Assembly (NCBI GenBank): GCA_965248545.1
Contig: OZ252110.1
Span: 3,906,001-3,970,000, forward strand
Reading direction: 5' to 3'
DNA length: 64,000 nucleotides
Source: Alteromonas_E sp965248545
Lineage (GTDB): Bacteria; Pseudomonadota; Gammaproteobacteria; Enterobacterales; Alteromonadaceae
The notes below the pieces were generated by a model. It searched no databases and was not told the origin of the DNA. It saw only the letters and a program-made list of their open reading frames with translations. Made by a program: the position numbers and the translations under genes. Below are positions 51,266-59,434 of this stretch, piece after piece; the first letter of the stretch is position 1, and each line of letters starts with the position of its first letter.

Positions 51266-53335
51266 CTACCAGATTTTGACTCTTTCCTCTGGTGGTAAAT
51301 ACAGGGCATTTTCCGCTGTCACACCAAACGCTTCATACCATTCCGGTACGTTTCTCACCGCCCCATTGGCACGGAACTCAGATGGTGAATGCGGGTCGGT
51401 TTCAATGCGGCTTCGAAGTGCCTCATCGCGATATTGATTCGCCCACACCTGTCCATAACCGAGGAAGACACGCTGAACGCCGGTAAAACCATCGATAACA
51501 GGTGCGTCGGTGCCATTTAATGACATTTGATAGGCTTTTAGACCGATGCTGATACCGCCTAAATCACCAATATTCTCACCAAGGGTAAACTCACCGTTCA
51601 CGTACAAGTCTGGCAGAGCTTCGAATTGATTGTATTGTTCAATTAGTGCGCCGGTGCGCTTCTTGAACTCGGTCAAATCGGCTTCGGTCCACCAGTTACG
51701 TAGCACGCCATCACCATCAAACGTACTGCCTGAATCATCGAAACCATGGCCGATTTCATGTCCAATAACCGCACCGATACCGCCGTAATTAACGGCATCA
51801 TCGGCTTGCATATCAAAGAACGGCGGTTGCAAAATCGCGGCTGGAAAAACAATCTCATTTGCGGTCGGATTGTAATAGGCATTAACCGTTTGTGGCGTCA
51901 TGCCCCATTCGGTTTTATCAACAGGTTTGCCTTGCTTGTCTAATTCTTGCTGATACGCCCACTCTGCAGCTGCGCGACGATTACCAATGTAATCTTTCGG
52001 ATCGATATTCAGTTTTGAATAGTCTTTCCACTGATCTGGGTAACCAATTTTCACAGTAAACTTGGATAATTTATCTAACGCCTGAACGCGTGTCTCATCC
52101 GTCATCCAATCAAGTTCGTTGATGCTAACTTCGTAGGCCTTAAGTAGATTATCGACCAACTCAACCATGCGCGTCTTGGCTTCTGGCGGGAAGTGCCGTT
52201 TAACATAAACCTTACCGATGACTTCGCCTAGTGTTTGATCCAACACGCCGGTTGCCCTGCGCCACATTGGACGTTGCTCTTCTACGCCGTAAAGCACTTT
52301 ACTGTAGAAGTTAAAGTTGGCTTGGTTGAACTCTTCGGTCAGCATAGAAGCGGTACCGTTCAGCATTCCCCACTGCAAAAAGACTTTCCAATCTTCAATA
52401 GGTGTCTCAGCGATGACAGCATCTATCTGAGATAAAAAGTCCTTCTGCATGATGATCAGCCTTTCAGGCATATCGAAATCGGTAGCAGTGAGGTAACGCT
52501 CCCAATCAAATGACGGCATCATGGCCTGTAGATCCTCAAGAGGGATGCTTTGGTAGTTTTGTGCCCAATTACGCGTATCTTCTTTTTTCATGTGCAAAGC
52601 TGCCATCCGCTCTTCAAGCGCATAGACAACACTTGCCTTATCGGCAGCGGCTTCTATACCGGCTAGTGTGAAAATCGTTTCGATGTGCTTCTTATACTCG
52701 TCGCGTATCGTGTCGGAGGCTTCACCCTCTTTAAAGTAATATTCGCGATCAGGCAAACCGAGGCCGCCTTGCCAGAGGTACAATCCATAATCATTTGGCG
52801 CTTTAAAGTCTGCATATTGAAAGAACCCTATTGGCGTAGACCAACCATAGCGATTAATGAATGCAAAATGCGCTGCAAGATCACTGTGGGACTGAATTGC
52901 ATCGATTTGCTTAAAGCTCTCTTTAAGTGGTTTCAGACCTAGCGCGTTACGCGTTTCCATATCCATGAACGAGGTGTACATATCGCCCACTTTTTGCTCA
53001 TCGGTGCCAAGCGCAAACGTTCCTTCAGCCGATTCGCGAATAATCGCGATAACATCTTCTTGTGCATCGTCACTTAATTTCGAAAACGCCCCGTATGACG
53101 CTCTGTCTGCTGGGATTTTATTAGTGTCTAAAAAAGTACCGTTAACATAGCGGAAAAAGTCATCGCCTGGGTTAACCGTCAGATCCATGTTTTCTACAAA
53201 AATACCTGATCGCAACTGTTGCTGCTCAACAGCGGCAGTCGGAGTTTCAACTGAGTTGGATTGGGTCGTATTTGGATTGCATGCGGCTAGCGCCATTGTC
53301 GTCGCCAAGGCCAGCGCTGTAAGTTTAGTTTTCAT
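51266..53335 (-). CDS. M13 (neprilysin/PepO) family metallopeptidase lipoprotein
   Basis: A 689-residue zinc endopeptidase. The lipobox LAAC follows a signal sequence, so the protein is lipid-anchored in the envelope. The zinc site is GHEIGHGFDDSG and the third ligand lies in ENIGDLGG. NAYYNPTANEIVFPAAILQPP is the family's substrate-strand segment. It likely trims peptides in the periplasm. TTAGGA precedes ATG. Confidence 0.92.
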   Translation of the reverse strand: MKTKLTALALATTMALAACNPNTTQSNSVETPTAAVEQQQLRSGIFVENMDLTVNPGDDFFRYVNGTFLDTNKIPADRASYGAFSKLSDDAQEDVIAIIRESAEGTFALGTDEQKVGDMYTSFMDMETRNALGLKPLKESFKQIDAIQSHSDLAAHFAFINRYGWSTPIGFFQYADFKAPNDYGLYLWQGGLGLPDREYYFKEGEASDTIRDEYKKHIETIFTLAGIEAAADKASVVYALEERMAALHMKKEDTRNWAQNYQSIPLEDLQAMMPSFDWERYLTATDFDMPERLIIMQKDFLSQIDAVIAETPIEDWKVFLQWGMLNGTASMLTEEFNQANFNFYSKVLYGVEEQRPMWRRATGVLDQTLGEVIGKVYVKRHFPPEAKTRMVELVDNLLKAYEVSINELDWMTDETRVQALDKLSKFTVKIGYPDQWKDYSKLNIDPKDYIGNRRAAAEWAYQQELDKQGKPVDKTEWGMTPQTVNAYYNPTANEIVFPAAILQPPFFDMQADDAVNYGGIGAVIGHEIGHGFDDSGSTFDGDGVLRNWWTEADLTEFKKRTGALIEQYNQFEALPDLYVNGEFTLGENIGDLGGISIGLKAYQMSLNGTDAPVIDGFTGVQRVFLGYGQVWANQYRDEALRSRIETDPHSPSEFRANGAVRNVPEWYEAFGVTAENALYLPPEERVKIW

Positions 53336-53700
53336 GATATTCCTAACGGTCTTATAAAAATAATTATTATTCGTCGCAGCGTTATTCTGTCACTTTTGTG
53401 CGATAAACGGCAGCCCTTATTCATAGTTTGTAACAACTTAAGGTGACTTAAAGAGCATAATTTGAGCGAAAAACCGAGCAATCATTGACGTGAAATTGCC
53501 CCAACTAGCGATCTTTTTAGGAACCAAAAGTTATATCAACAGTTTCCTAAATAAAACATTTTTCCCAATAATAACAGTACATTAACCCTTTTATTGCAGT
53601 GACACATTTTCAATATTTGTTTAAAGAATGTGCCGTGGTAAGACCACTGTGGTGTTCTATTTAGTCGAACAAAACTGAAAATATGCAAAGGGGGTGCCGC
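53336..53700. other. Promoter region of the pnt operon
   Basis: About 365 bases between divergent genes, without a convincing gene. It contains a loose inverted repeat TTAGGAA/TTCCTAA (53517-53550) and a small GTGGT/ACCAC hairpin (53635-53647) just before pntAa. No consensus promoter was pinned down. Confidence 0.4.
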
Positions 53701-54855
53701 TTGAATATCGTTGTTTTAAACGAATCCGTTGAGAATGAGTGGTGCAAAAAGCGTGATAAGCGCTGCGCGATCACGCCAACCACTGTAAAAAAGTTGGTTA
53801 GATTAGGGCTCCAGGTTGCATTTCAGTCCGGAACCGGAATGAGCGCAGGTTATACCGATGAAGAATTCGTCGGTAGTGGTGCGACGCTAATTACGTCAGT
53901 TGAATCATCTCTGGAGACGGCTGACGCACTGCTTCTCGTTAACCAACCCAGTATAAAGACAATACAACAGCTGCCCGCAAAAGCGTTGGTGATTGGCCAC
54001 TTGGACCCATTTTTCAATCAACCGTTAGTCGAAGAATGCGCACAAGCAGACTTATCGGCAATTTCGGTGGAAATGATTCCACGCTCATCTCGTGCGCAAA
54101 AAATGGATGCGCTTAGCTCTCAAGCCAGTTTGGCGGGTTACGTCATGATGATGCAAGCAGCCAATCACTATGGTTCTATTCTGCCGATGATGATGACGCC
54201 CTCAGGCACCATCAAGCCCGCCAAAGTTTTCATTATTGGCGCCGGAGTCGCAGGACTACAAGCCATTGCAACGGCTAAACGATTGGGCGCTAGCGTCACC
54301 GCCTATGACACGCGAGATGTTGTCGCTGAGCAAGTTGAATCATTGGGCGCTAAGTTTCTCAAAATCGACATTGGTGAGAGTGGCCAAACAAAAGATGGCT
54401 ATGCCTATGAGCTGACCGCCGAGCAAAAGCAACGCCAACAAGATGGTCAACGTGCAGCCATTATCGATGCAGACATCGTCATCACCACGGCTCAACTGTT
54501 TGGTCGACGTCCCCCTCAATTAATTTCATTGGATGTGCTCAAGGAGATGCGCCCAGGGAGCATAGTGGTGGATATGGCGGCCCAAAATGGCGGGAATGTA
54601 GAAGGGTCAGTCGCCGGTGAAGTTACGGACATAGACGGCGTAACCGTCATCGGAACAGGCCACTGGCCAGAACAAGTTGCCACTGCCTCAACGGACATGT
54701 ATGCAAACAACTTGTTTAATCTGATTGAACAATTTTACCGCACCGACAACAGTGAAATTGCAATCGATTTTGAAGATGACATAACGCGCGGTTGTGTCAT
54801 TACTCACGAAGGCAAAGTCACCAATGACATGCTCGTTAATGCATATAAGGGGTAA
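53701..54855 (+). CDS. pntAa: NAD(P) transhydrogenase subunit alpha 1
   Basis: The 384-residue NAD-binding subunit of the proton-translocating transhydrogenase, in the split form. The NAD site is IIGAGVAGLQAIATAKRLGASVTAYDTR and the AlaDH_PNT_N start is ITPTTVKKLVRLG. Translation most likely begins at TTG 53701: AAGGGGGTG is just upstream and the N-terminus then aligns with E. coli PntA. ATG 53683 in frame lies before that ribosome-binding sequence. The stop overlaps an ATG of the next gene. Confidence 0.9.
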   Translation: MNIVVLNESVENEWCKKRDKRCAITPTTVKKLVRLGLQVAFQSGTGMSAGYTDEEFVGSGATLITSVESSLETADALLLVNQPSIKTIQQLPAKALVIGHLDPFFNQPLVEECAQADLSAISVEMIPRSSRAQKMDALSSQASLAGYVMMMQAANHYGSILPMMMTPSGTIKPAKVFIIGAGVAGLQAIATAKRLGASVTAYDTRDVVAEQVESLGAKFLKIDIGESGQTKDGYAYELTAEQKQRQQDGQRAAIIDADIVITTAQLFGRRPPQLISLDVLKEMRPGSIVVDMAAQNGGNVEGSVAGEVTDIDGVTVIGTGHWPEQVATASTDMYANNLFNLIEQFYRTDNSEIAIDFEDDITRGCVITHEGKVTNDMLVNAYKG

Positions 54856-54860
54856 TGGAA

Positions 54861-55142
54861 ATGAATACAATTTATCTGCTTTTCATCATCGTATTGGCTG
54901 CCTTTTTAGGGTTTGAACTGATCCGAAAAGTCCCCGCAACTTTGCACACTCCACTCATGTCGGGTGCAAACGCTATTTCTGGGATTACCCTAGTCGGGGC
55001 TTTGGTATCAGCAGGATCAGACCAACAGTGGCTAACCACTGCATTAGGAACAGCTGCCGTAACGCTCGCAACCATTAACGTGGTTGGAGGCTACCTCGTG
55101 ACAGACCGGATGTTGGGTATGTTCAAGAAGAAGCAAGATTAA
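54861..55142 (+). CDS. pntAb: NAD(P) transhydrogenase subunit alpha 2
   Basis: A 93-residue three-helix membrane subunit with VPATLHTPLMSGANAISGITLVGAL, the conserved stretch of transhydrogenase domain II. ATG 54861 has AAGGGG about eight bases upstream; ATG 54855 overlaps the previous stop and is too close to it. It is fused to alpha in E. coli. Confidence 0.9.
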   Translation: MNTIYLLFIIVLAAFLGFELIRKVPATLHTPLMSGANAISGITLVGALVSAGSDQQWLTTALGTAAVTLATINVVGGYLVTDRMLGMFKKKQD

Positions 55143-55154
55143 GGGGTCGCGCAA

Positions 55155-56540
55155 ATGAATGATTCTGTAATGCTAGTAAATGTCAGCTATGTAGTTGCCG
55201 CTACCCTGTTTATATTTGGCTTAAAGCTATTGAGCCACCCCAGTACCGCCCGTAAAGGTAATCTGGTATCCGCTTTGGGAATGCTGGTCGCCGTGGTAGT
55301 TACACTTACCGACCAAGGCATCGTTAGCTACGAATATATCGTAGGGGGTATGCTGTTGGGTGCTGCGATCGGTGCTTGGGCTGCGAAAACCGTGCAAATG
55401 ACAGCTATGCCGCAAATGGTATCCTTATTCAACGGCTTCGGTGGCGCGGCCTCACTATTGCTAGCTTGGGCAACCGTCTCAAGCCTGGCACCAATCTCTC
55501 AACCGCCGTCAATGCTGCTGCTCGTTTCTTTGCTATTCACCATAGTTGTGGGAGCAATCACCTTTTCTGGCTCTTTAGTTGCCTGGGCCAAACTTGCCGA
55601 AAAAATAACGACTAAAGCGGTAGTTTTTACAGGTCTCAGAGAACTGAGCATCCTGCATATTCTCGGGCTGTTTGTCGTCGGTTATTTATTCGCTTCAGAA
55701 CCGCAAAACCCAGTTTGGTTATGGGTAACCATAGGTTTGGCGTTGAGTTTTGGGTTTTGGGCAACCATCTCCATTGGTGGTGCCGACATGCCGGTGGTTA
55801 TTGCACTACTCAATAGTTATTCGGGTGTCGCAGCTGCCTCAGCAGGTCTTGCTGTCGACAACACCATCCTTATCGTGACGGGTCTATTGGTTGGTGCATC
55901 AGGGCTCATATTGACCAATATCATGTGTAAAGCAATGAATCGTTCGTTGATGAATGTATTACTTTCAGGCTTTGCCACGCCAGTCGAAAATACGGCAACT
56001 ATTGAAGGCGAAATTCGCCCACTGTCAGCCAACGATGCGTTTTACGTATTAGAAGCGTCCCAAGCTGTGCTAGTGGTGCCCGGTTACGGAATGGCCGTAG
56101 CACAAGCACAACATGCTATCCGAGAGCTGCAGACGCTACTCGAGGAGAACGGCGCCACGGTAGAATATGCGATTCACCCAGTCGCAGGGAGAATGCCTGG
56201 CCACATGAATGTACTGTTAGCGGAAGCTGATGTCCCTTATGACCAATTAATGGAAATGGATGACGTTAACCCGCGAATGCAGAATTATGACGTGGTTATC
56301 GTTATCGGCGCCAACGATGTGGTAAACCCTGCGGCAAAGGAAATGCAGGGCAGTCCAATCTACGGGATGCCGGTCATTGAGGCGCATCGCGCAAAAACCG
56401 TTTTTGTCTTAAAGCGATCTGCCAATGCTGGCTTTGCTGGTGTTGACAATCCTCTGTTTTTCAAAGAAAACACGCGAATGGTGCTCGGTGACGCAAAAGA
56501 GTCAATCAATATCATGATTAAAGCATTCGGCGATGACTAA
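55155..56540 (+). CDS. pntB: NAD(P) transhydrogenase subunit beta
   Basis: A 461-residue protein (E. coli 462) with eight or nine membrane helices and a C-terminal NADP-binding domain (VVPGYGMAVAQAQHAIRELQ, HPVAGRMPGHMNVLLAEA, VIVIGANDVVNPAA, PVIEAHRAKTVFVLKRS). With both alpha subunits it couples hydride transfer from NADH to NADP with proton flow. AAGGGG precedes the ATG. Confidence 0.96.
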   Translation: MNDSVMLVNVSYVVAATLFIFGLKLLSHPSTARKGNLVSALGMLVAVVVTLTDQGIVSYEYIVGGMLLGAAIGAWAAKTVQMTAMPQMVSLFNGFGGAASLLLAWATVSSLAPISQPPSMLLLVSLLFTIVVGAITFSGSLVAWAKLAEKITTKAVVFTGLRELSILHILGLFVVGYLFASEPQNPVWLWVTIGLALSFGFWATISIGGADMPVVIALLNSYSGVAAASAGLAVDNTILIVTGLLVGASGLILTNIMCKAMNRSLMNVLLSGFATPVENTATIEGEIRPLSANDAFYVLEASQAVLVVPGYGMAVAQAQHAIRELQTLLEENGATVEYAIHPVAGRMPGHMNVLLAEADVPYDQLMEMDDVNPRMQNYDVVIVIGANDVVNPAAKEMQGSPIYGMPVIEAHRAKTVFVLKRSANAGFAGVDNPLFFKENTRMVLGDAKESINIMIKAFGDD

Positions 56541-56548
56541 CGTTAATT

Positions 56549-56575
56549 GCCCGGAACCGTAATTCCGGGCATTTT
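56549..56575 (+). terminator. Terminator after pntB
   Basis: GCCCGGAA/TTCCGGGC stem with a 6-base loop followed by ATTTT. Confidence 0.75.
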
Positions 56576-56724
56576 AGCGAAAGCTTCGCGCGCTCTTTGA
56601 TGTCATGGCGCTAAACCACGGCAAAAACCGCTTCGACGCATTAGTCATTGGCATCTGCAGTCCCATCGGGCTATTATGCTGCAAAGCTTAATAATCACGA
56701 CAATTGAAAGAGTTTACGGATTCA

Positions 56725-57480
56725 ATGACTAACCCAAATGATGATGATTTACCGCGTATTACCTTAGATGAAGAAGATCGCCGCGGATATCAACAAAAGA
56801 ATAGCCCGACCGCGAATAAAGGTTCCACTAAACCGACTCGCGCAACCGCTCCCGCTCAGTCAAGTGGTGGCAGTGGTTTAGCAACATTTGCGCTGATCGT
56901 GGCGTTAGCGTCAGGTGGCGGCGCAGGCTATTTGTATTGGCAACTTCAGCAACAAACCATCGCAGCCAACGCTGCAGAAGCGCGTATTCAGGAGCTAGAG
57001 AACAAGCTGTCGGCGACCGGTGAAGAAATGGGCGAATCCACAGTTGCGCTGCAAGTTAAAGTGACGGAACTATCTAATCGCGCCGAAGAGTTATGGGATC
57101 AAATGGATAAGTTGTGGGCATCGGCATGGCGACGTAACCAAAAAGAAATAACGGAATTAGGTGAGAAGCTCGACGAAGAAGTAGCATCGCTCAAATCAAC
57201 TACATCTGCCCTGTCTAGCTCCTCAAATTCGACCAGTCAAACATTGACCGATATTCGCGCTCAAACTGAAACCATGGCGAGTGAGTTACTAGCAATTAAT
57301 GTTCAGCTTGAACGCGCTTCAGCAAACAGTGGCTCTACCAAACGAGACGTTCAGCAAGCAACTGAGAAGTTACGCCTGCTCGAACAACGCAACGCTGCTA
57401 TGGTCACGCGTGTTAACCAAATAGAAAACGAAATCCGTGACTTAGCCACCCGCATGGCGAGCTCAGGCGGCACGCCGTAG
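56725..57480 (+). CDS. Single-pass membrane coiled-coil protein
   Basis: A 251-residue protein: a polar N-terminus of about 50 residues, one membrane helix (about 53-72), and a long coiled coil (about 78-245). ATG 56725 is chosen because TTG 56704, in frame, lacks a ribosome-binding sequence. No enzyme motif; the shape recalls envelope scaffolds, but the family is not recognised. Confidence 0.7.
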   Translation: MTNPNDDDLPRITLDEEDRRGYQQKNSPTANKGSTKPTRATAPAQSSGGSGLATFALIVALASGGGAGYLYWQLQQQTIAANAAEARIQELENKLSATGEEMGESTVALQVKVTELSNRAEELWDQMDKLWASAWRRNQKEITELGEKLDEEVASLKSTTSALSSSSNSTSQTLTDIRAQTETMASELLAINVQLERASANSGSTKRDVQQATEKLRLLEQRNAAMVTRVNQIENEIRDLATRMASSGGTP

Positions 57481-57524
57481 CGAGCGAATGCCAGGCCTCG
57501 TGCAAGGCACAGAGTTTCACGCAT

Positions 57525-57553
57525 AAAAAAAGCGCCCGATGGGCGCTTTTTTT
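57525..57553. terminator. Terminator between coiled-coil gene and rpsO
   Basis: AGCGCCC/GGGCGCT stem, loop GAT, flanked by A- and T-tracts; usable from both sides. Confidence 0.9.
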
Positions 57554-57574
57554 GAATCTGTAGCAAATGCCGAA

Positions 57575-57841
57575 TTAACGACGTAGGCCAAGACGCTTGA
57601 TCAAGTTTGTGTAACGCTCTGCGTTTTTACCTTTAAGGTAATCAAGCATTTTACGACGCTGGCTAACCATACGTAGCAAACCACGACGTGAGTGGTGGTC
57701 TTTCTTGTTGCTTTGGAAGTGACCTTGAAGTTTGTTGATGTTGTGAGTCAACAATGCAACTTGAACTTCAGGTGAGCCTGTGTCGCCTTCTTTAGTGGCG
57801 TAATCAGCGATGATTGTAGCTGTTTCTTGTTTAGTGAGCAT
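57575..57841 (-). CDS. rpsO: 30S ribosomal protein S15
   Basis: An 88-residue primary rRNA-binding protein (E. coli 89) with TGSPEVQVALLTHNINKLQGHF and HHSRRGLLRMVSQRRKMLDYLK. AGGAG is six bases before ATG. S15 of E. coli represses its own translation through a leader structure; I did not verify one here. Confidence 0.97.
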   Translation of the reverse strand: MLTKQETATIIADYATKEGDTGSPEVQVALLTHNINKLQGHFQSNKKDHHSRRGLLRMVSQRRKMLDYLKGKNAERYTNLIKRLGLRR

Positions 57842-57911
57842 AGGATTCTCCTAATGAGTTTAAAACCAGAGCTGACCGATCACTAATTCAGCCAAGCTCG
57901 AAAGAGCGCGT

Positions 57912-57939
57912 ATTATAGCGATGTTTGCTATGAACGCAA
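57912..57939 (-). promoter_or_regulatory. Candidate rpsO promoter
   Basis: On the minus strand TATAAT (57912-57917) is preceded by TTGCGT (57934-57939) at 16-bp spacing, about 70 bases before rpsO, downstream of truB. Confidence 0.65.
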
Positions 57940-57963
57940 GCACTGTCGCATAAACTGTCGTGG

Positions 57964-58953
57964 TTAATTTTCCACCAGCGCATCTTGCACCACAACCCGT
58001 TGTGGTTTTACAAAAGTATGCTTAGCAAACAAACGTGGCGACTGGTCTCTCGCTTCTGCGATATGCTCGCCGACGCCCAAAAATTTGCGCTGCCCATCAG
58101 CTAACTGTTGATAAATTCTGATCGGCTGGTGATAGTCCACGTCGATAGTGCAGAATATGCTTTGTCCGCGCATAAAGCGCTCCGCTTGCTCAACTTCAAC
58201 ACACATTTGTGGTAATTCAGTCGTAGCAGCATCCAACGGCAATAGCAGTGCATCTAATGCTGCAAAATCGGTACTGTCTGCATTTCCTGCGATTTCGCTC
58301 AACTGCTCTAATGTATACATTGGTTCGTTAGCATAGTGGGAAACAGACACGCGGTGTAACTTCGACACGTATGCACCGCACTGTAATGCTTGCCCCATAT
58401 CATCAACTAACGTTCTGATATACGTACCTTTCGAACAATGGACACGCATTTGAGCGTGTTGCCCGTCGAATGACAGCAGCTCTAATTTTTTTATATGAAT
58501 AGCGCGAGCTTCGCGTTCTACGGTTATTCCCTGTCGCGCGTACCAATACAGCGGTTTACCTTGGTGTTTTAACGCTGAGAACATCGAGGGGACTTGTTTT
58601 GAATGTCCTGTAAATTGCTCAATTACACGCTTCAGTTCGGGTAATTCAAACTCAACTGGTGTTTGCTCTACGATATCGCCGTCTGCATCTGACGTTGTCG
58701 TACGCGTACCAAAGGTTGCCGTAACCTCGTAGGTTTTATCTGCGTCGAGTAGGAACTGAGAAAACTTGGTCGCCTCACCGAAGCAAATCGGCAGCATGCC
58801 ACTGGCTAACGGATCCAATGCACCCGTATGGCCAGCCTTGGCGGCTTTAAACAAACGTTTAACCTTTTGCAGCGCATCGTTTGAGGAGTGGTGTAACCCT
58901 TTGTTCAACATCAGCATACCATGCAATGCACGGCCCTTATGACGTCGCCCCAC
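57964..58953 (-). CDS. truB: tRNA pseudouridine(55) synthase TruB
   Basis: A 329-residue enzyme with the catalytic Asp in HTGALDPLASGMLP and the family start GMLMLNKGLHHSSNDAL (KP usually follows). The C-terminal PUA-like part reaches IRIYQQLADGQRKFLGVGE. Translation starts at GTG 58953 with GAGG seven bases before it. Only two bases separate it from the rbfA stop. Confidence 0.95.
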   Translation of the reverse strand: MGRRHKGRALHGMLMLNKGLHHSSNDALQKVKRLFKAAKAGHTGALDPLASGMLPICFGEATKFSQFLLDADKTYEVTATFGTRTTTSDADGDIVEQTPVEFELPELKRVIEQFTGHSKQVPSMFSALKHQGKPLYWYARQGITVEREARAIHIKKLELLSFDGQHAQMRVHCSKGTYIRTLVDDMGQALQCGAYVSKLHRVSVSHYANEPMYTLEQLSEIAGNADSTDFAALDALLLPLDAATTELPQMCVEVEQAERFMRGQSIFCTIDVDYHQPIRIYQQLADGQRKFLGVGEHIAEARDQSPRLFAKHTFVKPQRVVVQDALVEN

Positions 58954-58955
58954 GA

Positions 58956-59354
58956 TTATTCCTCGTCTGTATCTGTTTTATTGGCGCGTCTCTCGTCTTC
59001 AGCAATGGTTTGTGAGACCAAATTTGAAATCCGAATACCTTCTGTCAACGACGTATCACGATGGAAGTGAACCGCGGGAACCGCACGCATTCTCAATCGT
59101 TTACTCAGTAAGCTACGTACAAGACCCTTTTGATCTTGAAGCAGTTTAAGATTCTCTTCAACCAGCGCTTGGTCATTCTCGTAAAACGTTACGTAAATCT
59201 TCGCATGTGCTAGATCACGTGACACCTCTACTCCCGATACCGTCACCATGATTAACTCGGGAACTCGGTGTTTAATTTCATTCTGTAGAATGCTGGCAAC
59301 TTCTTTGTGGACTTGTTGGGAAACCCGGTCTGTGCGCGAAAACTCACGTGCCAT
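58956..59354 (-). CDS. rbfA: Ribosome-binding factor A
   Basis: A 132-residue KH-fold protein for 16S rRNA maturation. RTDRVSQQVHKEVASILQNEIK, DLAHAKIYVTFYE and FHRDTSLTEGIRISNL are the family segments. It follows infB, as in E. coli. Confidence 0.95.
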   Translation of the reverse strand: MAREFSRTDRVSQQVHKEVASILQNEIKHRVPELIMVTVSGVEVSRDLAHAKIYVTFYENDQALVEENLKLLQDQKGLVRSLLSKRLRMRAVPAVHFHRDTSLTEGIRISNLVSQTIAEDERRANKTDTDEE

Positions 59355-59384
59355 GGTTAACTCCTAATATAATTTATCTACAGC

Positions 59385-59410
59385 GCAAAACGGAGGCTTG
59401 CGCCTCCGTT
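59385..59410 (-). terminator. Hairpin between infB and rbfA
   Basis: A 9-bp perfect stem AACGGAGGC/GCCTCCGTT with a 4-base loop. On the minus strand it is followed by TTTTGCG. It is probably a weak, attenuating terminator inside the operon. Confidence 0.55.
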
Positions 59411-59434
59411 CTTCGCGTTTATTCATTGCAGAGA

